Of a stretch of DNA of 64,000 bases, positions 1 to 6,907 are shown piece after piece (position 1 is the stretch's first letter; each line of letters begins with the position of its first letter). Made by a program: the position numbers and the translations under genes. The stretch is from RHLJ01 sp965242845 (GTDB lineage Bacteria; Bacteroidota; Rhodothermia; Balneolales; Balneolaceae): NCBI GenBank assembly GCA_965242845.1, contig CBDETC010000002.1:992001-1056000 (forward strand), written 5' to 3'. The notes under the pieces are model-generated. The model ran no database searches and was not told the origin of the DNA. It saw only the letters and a list, made by a program, of their open reading frames with translations.

Positions 1-633
1 AATACATTCCTCAATTAGTACGGAGTGGACGGGGCTCATTTCCAATCCACGTAGTACTTTTTGATCAAATTCGTCTTCATGCCAAACAATTCCTCCTCCT
101 GCACCGCCCATGGTGAAAGAAGGTCGGATTACAATTGGAAGTCCTCCGAGTTCTTCTTTAATCTCTTTGGCATCCAACAGTGATTCTGCCTGGCGACTAC
201 GGCATTGCAAGATTCCAATTTCTTCCATCTTATCACGGAATAACTGGCGGTCTTCGGTAAGTTCTACCGCGTCGATATCAACGCCAATGATCTTTATTCC
301 TTTTTCATCCCAAAAACCTTGTTTTTCAAGATCACGGCAAAGATTAAGTCCAGTTTGGCCTCCCATTGTTGGCAATACTGCATCTGGCTTTTCTTTCTCT
401 ACGATCTCTCTGATAGAATCCGTCGTCATGGGCAGCATATAAATAGCATCTGCCATAATTGGATCCGTCATGATGGTAGCAGGGTTCGAGTTGATCAATA
501 CAATTTCATAGCCCTCTTCCTGAAGTGACCGGCATGCCTGTGAACCTGAATAGTCAAATTCGCAAGCTTGTCCAATTACAATGGGTCCTGATCCGATAAT
601 GAGAATTTTGTGAATGTCGTCGCGTCTTGGCAT
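1..633 (-). CDS. carB: Carbamoyl-phosphate synthase large subunit, N-terminal 211 residues (partial)
   Basis: CarB makes carbamoyl phosphate from bicarbonate, ammonia supplied by CarA, and two ATP, feeding pyrimidine and arginine synthesis in the cytoplasm. The ATG is at 633-631 and the frame stays open to base 1, so the C-terminal part lies outside the window. The visible protein starts MPRRDDIHKILIIGSGPIVI and continues with QACEFDYSGSQACRSL, PATIMTDPIMAD and PTMGGQTGLNL, then the ATP-grasp segment PIVIRPSFTMGGAGGG. All are hallmarks of the CarB N-terminal carboxyphosphate domain. carA lies directly upstream on the same strand, 138 bases away, which fits a carAB transcription unit. Identification is secure from sequence recall. 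Confidence 0.95.
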   Translation of the reverse strand, partial: MPRRDDIHKILIIGSGPIVIGQACEFDYSGSQACRSLQEEGYEIVLINSNPATIMTDPIMADAIYMLPMTTDSIREIVEKEKPDAVLPTMGGQTGLNLCRDLEKQGFWDEKGIKIIGVDIDAVELTEDRQLFRDKMEEIGILQCRSRQAESLLDAKEIKEELGGLPIVIRPSFTMGGAGGGIVWHEDEFDQKVLRGLEMSPVHSVLIEECI

Positions 634-652
634 TTATTTATTACTAGTTAGT

Positions 653-760
653 TGTCATTCTGAGTGGAGTGAATTTTGCCATTGGCAAATGAACGAAGCC
701 GAAGAATCTCAAACGAAGATTCACCTCATTTGAGATCCCTCGACTTCGCTCGGGATGACA
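653..760. repeat. Palindromic intergenic repeat between carA and carB
   Basis: The element is bounded by TGTCATTCTGAG on the left and CTCGGGATGACA on the right, in inverted orientation. Inside are a short hairpin (TTTGCCA/TGGCAAA, 75-89 of the 600s) and an AATCTCAAA/TTTGAGAT pair. The outer motif TGTCATTYYGAG recurs at 44199-44279 and in weaker form near 25621 and 55731, so this looks like a dispersed REP-like family. It sits inside the carAB unit, so it would be transcribed and could fold in the mRNA. Confidence 0.6.
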
Positions 761-771
761 GCAAGAACATC

Positions 772-1893
772 TCATGCTGTTACGTTTTTTTGTTCTTTCA
801 TCAGATCAATGAATTGATCAAAAAGGTAGGCGGAATCATGCGGCCCAGGTGAGGCTTCAGGATGGTACTGTACCGAGAACCCAGGGAAATTTTTGAATCT
901 TAGCCCCTCAACCGTATTGTCATTCAGATTGATGTGTGTTACAGAAGCCACTTCCTCTTTTACACTATCTTCAATAACAGCAAATCCGTGATTTTGAGTA
1001 GAGATTTCTACTAAACCGCTTTCCAGGTTTTTAACAGGATGATTCGCTCCCCGGTGACCTACAAACATTTTCCCAACTTCTATTCCTTCGCTCATAGCCA
1101 TTAGCTGGTGACCCAAGCAAATTCCAAACAACGGCTTACCGGTTGATTTAGCATAGTTAACGATATCTAGTGCATATTCTCCGGTTGGATTTGGGTCTCC
1201 CGGTCCGTTTGAGAAAAAGAAACCATCTGCTTCCCAAGCCTGTACTTCTTCCAGTGTCGCTTGCGCCGGAAAAACTCTGAGTGTACACCCCCTGGCTACC
1301 AAACTGTTGATGATATTTTGCTTAATACCATAATCAAAAGCAGCTACTCTGAACTCTGCATCTCCCTGAGCCTGGTAGGTTTGAGCTTCGGATCGGGTGA
1401 CCCTGGAGGCAAGTTCCAGACCTTCCATATCATCCCAGTTTTTGGCCATTTGAACGAGCTTTTCTTCATCCAGTTCTGTAGATGAGATTACTGCATTCAT
1501 CACTCCTTTTTCACGGATATGACGAACAAGAGCCCGGGTATCAACTCCTGAAATTCCAACAATCTCATTGTCATCCAGGTATTCATGCAAACTTCTGTCC
1601 GCCATTGGATTACTGAACTCCCAGGAGAATGCTCTTACAATCACGCCGGCCACCATTACTTTCCGATGTTCATCATCCCGAGCCATGGTTCCATAATTGC
1701 CTATATGGGGATAGGTCATCATCATTAGCTGACCGTAATAACTTGGATCCGTGAAAATTTCCTGGTACCCCGTCATACTGGTATTGAAGCAGAGCTCTCC
1801 TCCGGTTATCCCGTCGTGCCCAATTGCCCAGCCGTGCGCTACCGTTCCATCACTTAGAGCAAGGATGGCTTTTTTTCTAGGTTGAAGTGACAT
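772..1893 (-). CDS. carA: Carbamoyl-phosphate synthase small (glutaminase) subunit
   Basis: CarA hydrolyses glutamine and channels ammonia to CarB. The N-terminal CarA domain (DGTVAHGWAIGHDGITGGEL, FNTSMTGYQEIFTDPSYYGQ) is followed by a class I glutamine amidotransferase domain with the nucleophile Cys259 in GICLGHQ and the His344/Glu346 pair in YHPEAS. A longer frame opens with TTG at 1926, but it would start inside a terminator T-run. The ATG at 1893 gives MSLQPRKKAILALSDG, the usual family start, and 373 residues, a normal length. carB follows on the same strand. The leader upstream has a strong intrinsic terminator (1925-1959) and a possible leader peptide, suggesting attenuation control. 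Confidence 0.95.
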   Translation of the reverse strand: MSLQPRKKAILALSDGTVAHGWAIGHDGITGGELCFNTSMTGYQEIFTDPSYYGQLMMMTYPHIGNYGTMARDDEHRKVMVAGVIVRAFSWEFSNPMADRSLHEYLDDNEIVGISGVDTRALVRHIREKGVMNAVISSTELDEEKLVQMAKNWDDMEGLELASRVTRSEAQTYQAQGDAEFRVAAFDYGIKQNIINSLVARGCTLRVFPAQATLEEVQAWEADGFFFSNGPGDPNPTGEYALDIVNYAKSTGKPLFGICLGHQLMAMSEGIEVGKMFVGHRGANHPVKNLESGLVEISTQNHGFAVIEDSVKEEVASVTHINLNDNTVEGLRFKNFPGFSVQYHPEASPGPHDSAYLFDQFIDLMKEQKNVTA

Positions 1894-1894
1894 G

Positions 1895-1990
1895 CTAAAA
1901 GAGTGTTTGAGTGAATTTCGAATCAAAAAAAATCCGACAACGGATACCGCGTCGGATTTCTAAAAAATATGTTGACCTGAAAATAGACAT
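1895..1990 (-). CDS. Possible 31-residue leader peptide ahead of carA
   Basis: The frame opens with ATG at 1990-1988 and ends with TAG at 1897-1895, one base before the carA ATG. It encodes 31 residues beginning MSIFRSTYFLEIRR. The frame runs straight through the terminator hairpin and its T-run. A run of six U lies just ahead of the hairpin in the RNA. This geometry (leader peptide spanning the attenuator, U-rich tract upstream, stop beside the downstream start) resembles the E. coli pyrBI leader, known for UTP-sensitive attenuation. No clear Shine-Dalgarno is visible. A frame of this size can arise by chance, so the call rests on position only. Confidence 0.35.
   Translation of the reverse strand: MSIFRSTYFLEIRRGIRCRIFFDSKFTQTLF
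1925..1959 (-). terminator. Intrinsic terminator/attenuator in the carA leader
   Basis: AAATCCGAC (1930-1938) and GTCGGATTT (1951-1959) form a perfect 9-bp stem, extended by an inner CGG/CCG pair. On the minus strand the stem is followed by eight T (1932-1925). It points toward carA and ends about 31 bases before the carA ATG. The gene upstream on this strand stops at 2123, more than 160 bases away, and a TAGCTTTG box lies between. It is therefore more likely a carA leader attenuator than a read-through stop for that gene. Confidence 0.75.
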
Positions 1991-2027
1991 CAATCTACGT
2001 CGTTTCCCTTTTCTTCGTAGTTGATGT
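1987..2027 (-). other. Leader hairpin upstream of the carA attenuator
   Basis: ACATCAA-T-CTACG (1987-1999) pairs with CGTAGTTGATGT (2016-2027) apart from one bulged base. In the minus-strand transcript it would form a 12-bp hairpin near the 5' end, and its 3' arm holds the ATG of the candidate leader peptide. It could hide that start codon or compete with another fold. Confidence 0.45.
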
Positions 2028-2029
2028 TT

Positions 2030-2037
2030 CAAAGCTA
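2030..2037 (-). promoter_or_regulatory. Candidate -7 promoter box for carA (TAGCTTTG)
   Basis: CAAAGCTA on the plus strand reads TAGCTTTG on the minus strand, an exact match to the Bacteroidota -7 element TAnnTTTG. Transcription would begin around 2022-2025, just before the leader hairpin. No convincing TTG is seen at the expected -33 position, so support is partial. Confidence 0.4.
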
Positions 2038-2122
2038 TGGTGTGCTAACAAAAGTATTGATTCGAAAGCTTTGTTAAAGTTTCGCTAAGATAAGGAGTGA
2101 GAGCTTTTGATACAATTTAGAA

Positions 2123-2461
2123 TCAGTCCTTCTTTTCAAATTTTAGAAGAGCTCCCGTCATTGTCGCGAAACCACTCACCAGGCCTCCCAAAACTCCGGT
2201 AATTAAAATCACTAAATAAGGAGATCCAACACCCAACATATTGGCAATTCTTGTTGATAATATTCCATCATTCATAAAATGAGTAAGGGCTGCCTGTCCG
2301 GCCCAAAGAATAAACAACGCTAAAAATCCCCAGCCAAATGAAGCCCATGCTTTTTTCTTAAAGAGGTAGCCAAGCAAAAGTCCGGGAATAGCAATACTCC
2401 ACCAGGGAAGGAACAGGTTTAGAATAAAGGCTAAGATGATTATTAAGACTGCTAATAGCAT
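2123..2461 (-). CDS. Small integral membrane protein of unknown function
   Basis: This is a 112-residue, strongly hydrophobic protein with an ATG start. Segments near residues 1-20, 24-35, 42-60 and 78-103 look membrane-spanning, separated by a short basic loop (FKKKAW) and a polar segment (THFMNDGILSTRIANM). It ends with the charged tail KFEKKD. I do not recognise a family. It lies 69 bases downstream of the penicillin-acylase gene on the same strand and could share its transcript, although an inverted repeat (2478-2533) lies between them. No catalytic motif is visible, so a membrane-associated accessory role is only a guess. Confidence 0.65.
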   Translation of the reverse strand: MLLAVLIIILAFILNLFLPWWSIAIPGLLLGYLFKKKAWASFGWGFLALFILWAGQAALTHFMNDGILSTRIANMLGVGSPYLVILITGVLGGLVSGFATMTGALLKFEKKD

Positions 2462-2477
2462 GAAATTGGAAATTTTG

Positions 2478-2533
2478 AATTAGGAATTAGGAATAGCAGA
2501 CGTGCAATATTCCTAATTCTTAATTCCTAATTA
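2478..2533. repeat. AATTAGGAAT-type inverted repeat overlapping a stop codon
   Basis: Left arm 2478-2495 consists of overlapping AATTAGGAAT units. Right arm 2508-2533 is the complement (TATTCCTAATT, CT, TAATTCCTAATT). The right arm includes the stop codon of the penicillin-acylase gene (2531-2533). The same architecture occurs at the end of nadK (14501-14567). Confidence 0.6.
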
Positions 2534-4969
2534 GTTGTTAGGATTTATAGTAATAATGTAAAGAGCGTTGCTTGGCGGTTCTTTCATAAAATCGAGCTCA
2601 TAAAGCTCTCCTGTACGCCAGGTTTCGATAGTAGAGTCATAGTTTGGAGAGCCAGGATTTCCTGATGGACCTCCAGGATATACTCCCCAGCCTTTTACTT
2701 CAGGTCCAAGTTCAACCACCATCCTCCAGGATGGACCCCACCTTGCTCTGGTTGCATTAATGGTTCCTCCATTTCCGCTGGAAAACACGTTCTCTTCTCC
2801 AAAGCCGGGAATGAACGCGATGTGATCGAAATCATTATCAATTAGTACTCCCCATTTCCATCCATCACCAAATTCTCCATGCCATTCGGTTAGTTCCTCT
2901 ATGGTTTCCTGGTATGCGCCAGTAACAATCTCCTCTATACTTTCGACTTCTTCGGTGTTGATGTTATCAATAAAGGCAAAATCAGGTTCTGTCTTTATTA
3001 CTTCATTCAACCTATCTCTTGAAGGCCACCTAAGTGGTGCCTGAGTTGAGCCATACTCATCACTAAGAATGGCCCGGTACATATTCCCCCAAAATTGTTG
3101 GAAAATTCCTGGGGCCAGGCTTTCAGCGTTATGAAAATAATCCCAGCTTTTGAGTTCTTCTAATGCCCTTAGCTCTGTTTCATTTAAACCGCTTTCATCC
3201 AGCCAATCAAGCATTTCTGGAAGTATGGTTGCGGCATGGTAACCATAATCATCCATCTGCATTCCCCGGATATCTTCTTTAGTGATATCCTCCATTTCAG
3301 AAAGTAGTTCATTAATTCTCCTTCCCCGCTCGAATGGAGCATATTCATCCTGTAAGTAGTAGGGGTAATCAGGAGCAGCGGATTCCTGGTTTGCCGAACT
3401 CACAAAGCCTCGTTCGGGGTTTAGAATATGAGGATTATGTTCTGAAGGAATCCAGCCCTGCCAATCATAAAGTGGATTAGTGCCATCACTTACTGTTCGG
3501 CCCTGATGCTTCCATTTATTTGGAAATTTTCCGCTAATCCAGGTTGCTATATCGCCCTCCGTATTTGCAAATATGAAATTCTGCGCCGGAGCAACATAGT
3601 GACTGGTCGCTTCTTTGAAATCCTCGAAGGTTTTCATTCTATTGAAGCCGAAAAAAGTATTTAGATCATTAGAAGGCTCGTGGGCGATCCATCTAAGAGC
3701 GTGGTAAGCAGGTGCCCGTTCTTCGTCTATATCAGATTCCACTTTAGTTACGGGGCCGTGATGCGTATAAACAATAGTATCGATCACTGTTTCCTGACCC
3801 CGAACCTTAATTTCTTCAATTCGTTTTGTCGTGGTTTTCCACTCTCCATCATGCCAGTACTCGTTCATGGTATCATCCTTGAATGTAATTTCATACCAAT
3901 CCGAGACATCAGCTTCTGTATTCGTGGTTCCCCAGGCAGCGTACTCGTTAAAACCAATTATTACCCCGGGTGCACCTTGTAGTGATACTCCATACACATT
4001 CAACTCAGGTGCATAAAGTTGAACTTCATACCAGATGGATGGCAGTGTAAGATTTAGATGCGGGTCGTTAGAAAGAATCGGATATCCGGAAGCGGACTTA
4101 TCTCCATTTACTGCCCAGTTATTACTTCCAACTCCTTCAGGCCGCTCAAAGGATTCTAACTCGACAGCAGAAGCTGGTTTAAATAGTGTATCCGGAGCCT
4201 GCACGGGAATAGGGTCGAAATCCCAGATTCTTGTTGCAGGAATAATTGGATCATTTAATTCTGGTTTAACGGTAAAAAACTTCTCTACAAAATCCTCCCC
4301 AAAGTAGGCAATCGTGTTACTGGTTCTATCGTCATTACTACTCCCCGCCAGGGTTCTGGTCATATTCTTGAGTAGATGTGCTGTTTTAATCGTTTCCCAT
4401 TTTTCAGGTGCGAAATCGAGGATTTTATATTCTATCGGGTACTCATCGGGTGAAAGAGACGAGATATATGCATTCACTCCATCAGCATATGCCTGTATAT
4501 GGGCATAGATGTCCGGATCGTTTTCCTTTATAAACTCCACCGCTCTTTCTGCTCCATAAGACATGCCTAATCTACGTGTACTTCTGTCCCGATTTAATGT
4601 GCGTGCCCCAAGATTTTCTGATAATCTTCCCGCTGCATCATAGGCCTGCATCTCCATTTGAAATAATCGATCTCTGGCCGTTATATATCCTTGTGCGTAG
4701 TAAAGATCATGTTCATTACTGGCAAAAATGTGAGGAACGTTGCGTTCATCAAAAAACACGGATACTTCTTCTTCTATACCTGGCAATTCCAATAAAGCTG
4801 AGGAATGCTCGCTCGTTTCAGCATTTGCCCAAAAACCAGCATCCGGATCAAAAAACTTCCCTAAAGGTGGGATTGCTCCAAACTGAGTATTGAGAGAAAT
4901 AATAAGAGCTAAAAGAAGAATGAAGGACAATAACGGTTTAAAGAGCTGCATGGATGATGATTTAGTCAT
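2531..4969 (-). CDS. Penicillin acylase family (Ntn-hydrolase) amidohydrolase
   Basis: Members hydrolyse amide bonds of beta-lactams, acyl-homoserine lactones or related N-acyl compounds, usually in the periplasm. The 812-residue precursor has an N-terminal hydrophobic segment (about residues 9-30) fitting an export signal or anchor. An alpha-chain region follows with VFFDERNVPHIFASN and YAQGYITARDRLFQMEM. The processing site comes at Gly281-Ser282 in VGSNNWAVNG, where Ser282 becomes the N-terminal nucleophile of the beta chain. SNDPHLNLTLPSIWYEVQL follows as expected, and GPSGNPGSPNYDS near the C-terminus is also typical. Length matches the family. A second ATG six codons in (MQLFKPLLSF) is an alternative start. 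The substrate cannot be told from sequence; quorum-signal degradation or metabolism of N-acyl compounds are both possible. Confidence 0.9.
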   Translation of the reverse strand: MTKSSSMQLFKPLLSFILLLALIISLNTQFGAIPPLGKFFDPDAGFWANAETSEHSSALLELPGIEEEVSVFFDERNVPHIFASNEHDLYYAQGYITARDRLFQMEMQAYDAAGRLSENLGARTLNRDRSTRRLGMSYGAERAVEFIKENDPDIYAHIQAYADGVNAYISSLSPDEYPIEYKILDFAPEKWETIKTAHLLKNMTRTLAGSSNDDRTSNTIAYFGEDFVEKFFTVKPELNDPIIPATRIWDFDPIPVQAPDTLFKPASAVELESFERPEGVGSNNWAVNGDKSASGYPILSNDPHLNLTLPSIWYEVQLYAPELNVYGVSLQGAPGVIIGFNEYAAWGTTNTEADVSDWYEITFKDDTMNEYWHDGEWKTTTKRIEEIKVRGQETVIDTIVYTHHGPVTKVESDIDEERAPAYHALRWIAHEPSNDLNTFFGFNRMKTFEDFKEATSHYVAPAQNFIFANTEGDIATWISGKFPNKWKHQGRTVSDGTNPLYDWQGWIPSEHNPHILNPERGFVSSANQESAAPDYPYYLQDEYAPFERGRRINELLSEMEDITKEDIRGMQMDDYGYHAATILPEMLDWLDESGLNETELRALEELKSWDYFHNAESLAPGIFQQFWGNMYRAILSDEYGSTQAPLRWPSRDRLNEVIKTEPDFAFIDNINTEEVESIEEIVTGAYQETIEELTEWHGEFGDGWKWGVLIDNDFDHIAFIPGFGEENVFSSGNGGTINATRARWGPSWRMVVELGPEVKGWGVYPGGPSGNPGSPNYDSTIETWRTGELYELDFMKEPPSNALYIITINPNN

Positions 4970-5042
4970 TTCCGAAGAAAGTGAGAAATCTTAACCATGT
5001 AATCAAAAGCTATTTTGCTCTTTAGGAAATGCTTTCTTCTTA

Positions 5043-5939
5043 TTACCAGAGCAGCATCTTCATACAGAACACACTGCCACCACTCTTCAGGTACTCATTG
5101 GTATCATATTCATGGACAATAAAACCAGCGTTCTCCATGGCCTGATTAGCTTCTTTACACCCTGTTTGAATGAATACATTTTTACCATCTGGGCAGGTAG
5201 CATTACAAGCAAAAAGCTCTTCTGCCTCATAGGTATTGGCTTCAATTACATTTGGCACTAACGTTCGAATCAGCTCTAACCCTTCTTCGCTAAATGCTTT
5301 GGGATAAATGAGTACAGTTTCTTCATTTAGTGCACAAAGGCAGGTATCCAGGTGATAGAATTTTTCATCTACCAGTTCGAGAGCAATTACAGGTGTCTTA
5401 AAGGTTTCTGAAATATGTTCATATACATCTTTAGTAGAACGATATCCATAACCACCCCAAATCAGACGTTTTTTAAAGTGCCAAATGGCATCCCCCATGC
5501 CCTCGAAGTCGGTAAACTTCTCTTCATCCAGGTATACAATCTCATAGCTGCTCTCTTCATACACTTCCTGGATATGTGGCACTTCTCCTTTTCTTTGAGG
5601 AGCATGCATCACGCTCATTACTACTTCTTTCTTTCCTTCTTTTGTGATATTCGGTAAGCTTTGATTCGCACAAAACACCATATCCGGGTAGCCTGTTGCT
5701 CCGTCGATTTCGTGGACATAAAGACCTAGCTCTTTATATCCATTTCTCAACGCCATCCACTCTTTGAATGCGGCTTCTTTATCTATATCTCCTATATGAC
5801 CCTCCATATGAGGATTGATCACATATTTTACTTCAAATTCTGATGGATTAACTACCAGTATCTTTTCTGGGGCTGGCATTGGTTCTAAATCAGCTAGTGA
5901 AAAATCTAATTCTTTCACTGTGGTTACTACACGACTCAT
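5043..5939 (-). CDS. Guanidine-modifying (DDAH/arginine deiminase superfamily) hydrolase
   Basis: This 298-residue protein belongs to the pentein-fold superfamily that includes dimethylarginine dimethylaminohydrolase, arginine deiminase and amidinotransferases. Visible signatures are PDMVFCANQSL (substrate-binding Asp/Asn region), FEGMGDAIW (acidic motif after a beta strand), FYHLDTCLC (catalytic His) and the C-terminal GGSVFCMKM (catalytic Cys). The likely reaction is hydrolysis of a guanidino compound such as methylarginine, arginine or an acylated arginine through a thiouronium intermediate. There is no signal peptide, so it should be cytoplasmic. It lies 73 bases upstream of the acylase gene on the same strand. 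The exact substrate is uncertain, so no symbol is given. Confidence 0.8.
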   Translation of the reverse strand: MSRVVTTVKELDFSLADLEPMPAPEKILVVNPSEFEVKYVINPHMEGHIGDIDKEAAFKEWMALRNGYKELGLYVHEIDGATGYPDMVFCANQSLPNITKEGKKEVVMSVMHAPQRKGEVPHIQEVYEESSYEIVYLDEEKFTDFEGMGDAIWHFKKRLIWGGYGYRSTKDVYEHISETFKTPVIALELVDEKFYHLDTCLCALNEETVLIYPKAFSEEGLELIRTLVPNVIEANTYEAEELFACNATCPDGKNVFIQTGCKEANQAMENAGFIVHEYDTNEYLKSGGSVFCMKMLLW

Positions 5940-6014
5940 TCAACAACGTTTTAACTTTTTGTTAAGATCGATAGAACTTGTGTTGAGAACAAGGGCCTGA
6001 TTTGTTAAGCCCTC

Positions 6015-6905
6015 TTATTGGTTCGACCAATAATCGGCATTGAAAACTGTATCAGAGACTGAAAAATCAAACTCCCCTGAATTAGAGCCTATCACTTTTT
6101 TACCGAAGAATGGTAATTCAATGGTACCATCCTCATTTACCAGCCTAACACCCTCATCAACTTCTTTACCAAAATGGGTATAACTGAATTTGTAATTTGT
6201 GATAGGATACTCAAAACAATCCTGAGGAGGGGTGCCAAAAATCCCTCCGAGTGGATCTCCAGAGAAAGAAACCCCAAAGCCTTCTTCGAAAATGCTGATG
6301 ATACTAAAGGTCAATATTGTTCTATTATCCTGGTGAGAAACCGAAGCGGCTCTTCTGGCGCTAAAAACCCTTCCTAACCATTCAAATTCTACCGAAAAGG
6401 CTAAAAACTCTCCTTCACTTTCGTTTACAGGCTCGAACTCAATCTGAAAGCTTAAACTATTACAATTGGCTAATCGAATATCGGGAGGAGTCACCTCAGC
6501 TTCTCTGGGAGTAACTGCATTTACTGTGTCGCGATATCCGAATTCATCTTCCAAAAGCACCTGGTATTCTGTATCAAAAGTAAGTGGAGTATTCGTCCTG
6601 AAATTGTGCGTTATAAGACCGTCAAACACAATCATCTGACTCTCCAAAAGGTCTATTGAACCAGTAGTCTTATTTCTCAAAAACACTGATACATTCAGGT
6701 TATTTTCTGTAACTGCTTCTATTGGTAATCTATTATCGTGTACACGAATAAAGCTGTTAATATCAGAAACGGATAATAATCCGTACATCGAATACACTCC
6801 TTCTTCTCTTTCTTCCTGGAAGTTTAATGTATTGTCGCACCCGGTAGATATAAGCCCAAACATAGCTACGAAAAGAAGTGGTTTTATAGATCTCGCTAGT
6901 TTCAT
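6015..6905 (-). CDS. DUF4249-like surface lipoprotein, copy 1
   Basis: This is a probable outer-membrane lipoprotein: hydrophobic N-terminus ending in the lipobox LISTGC, then a beta-rich domain. It matches the pattern of DUF4249 proteins, which are usually encoded just after a TonB receptor. ATG at 6905 gives 296 residues. A GTG at 6911 would create a GTGA overlap with the receptor stop and add two residues. Shared with copy 2 are VFLRN, a THNF motif, a beta strand with EYQV/RYEM, and two spaced Cys (LANCNS and PQDCFEY) that could form a disulfide. Its likely job is capturing or presenting the substrate for the adjacent receptor, but the ligand is unknown. Family assignment is from recall of context and pattern. 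Confidence 0.7.
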   Translation of the reverse strand: MKLARSIKPLLFVAMFGLISTGCDNTLNFQEEREEGVYSMYGLLSVSDINSFIRVHDNRLPIEAVTENNLNVSVFLRNKTTGSIDLLESQMIVFDGLITHNFRTNTPLTFDTEYQVLLEDEFGYRDTVNAVTPREAEVTPPDIRLANCNSLSFQIEFEPVNESEGEFLAFSVEFEWLGRVFSARRAASVSHQDNRTILTFSIISIFEEGFGVSFSGDPLGGIFGTPPQDCFEYPITNYKFSYTHFGKEVDEGVRLVNEDGTIELPFFGKKVIGSNSGEFDFSVSDTVFNADYWSNQ

Positions 6906-6907
6906 AA

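Noticed and set aside
110..442. Plus-strand open frame over carB
   Set aside because: It lies antisense to the clearly conserved carB coding sequence and is a shadow frame.
1926..1926. Longer carA frame from TTG at 1926
   Set aside because: It would start inside the terminator T-run and adds 11 residues not typical of the family; ATG at 1893 fits better.
5992..6013. Possible terminator between the DDAH-like and DUF4249 genes (AGGGC/GCCCT)
   Set aside because: Only a 5-bp stem with a 12-base loop and no T-run; too weak to report as a terminator.
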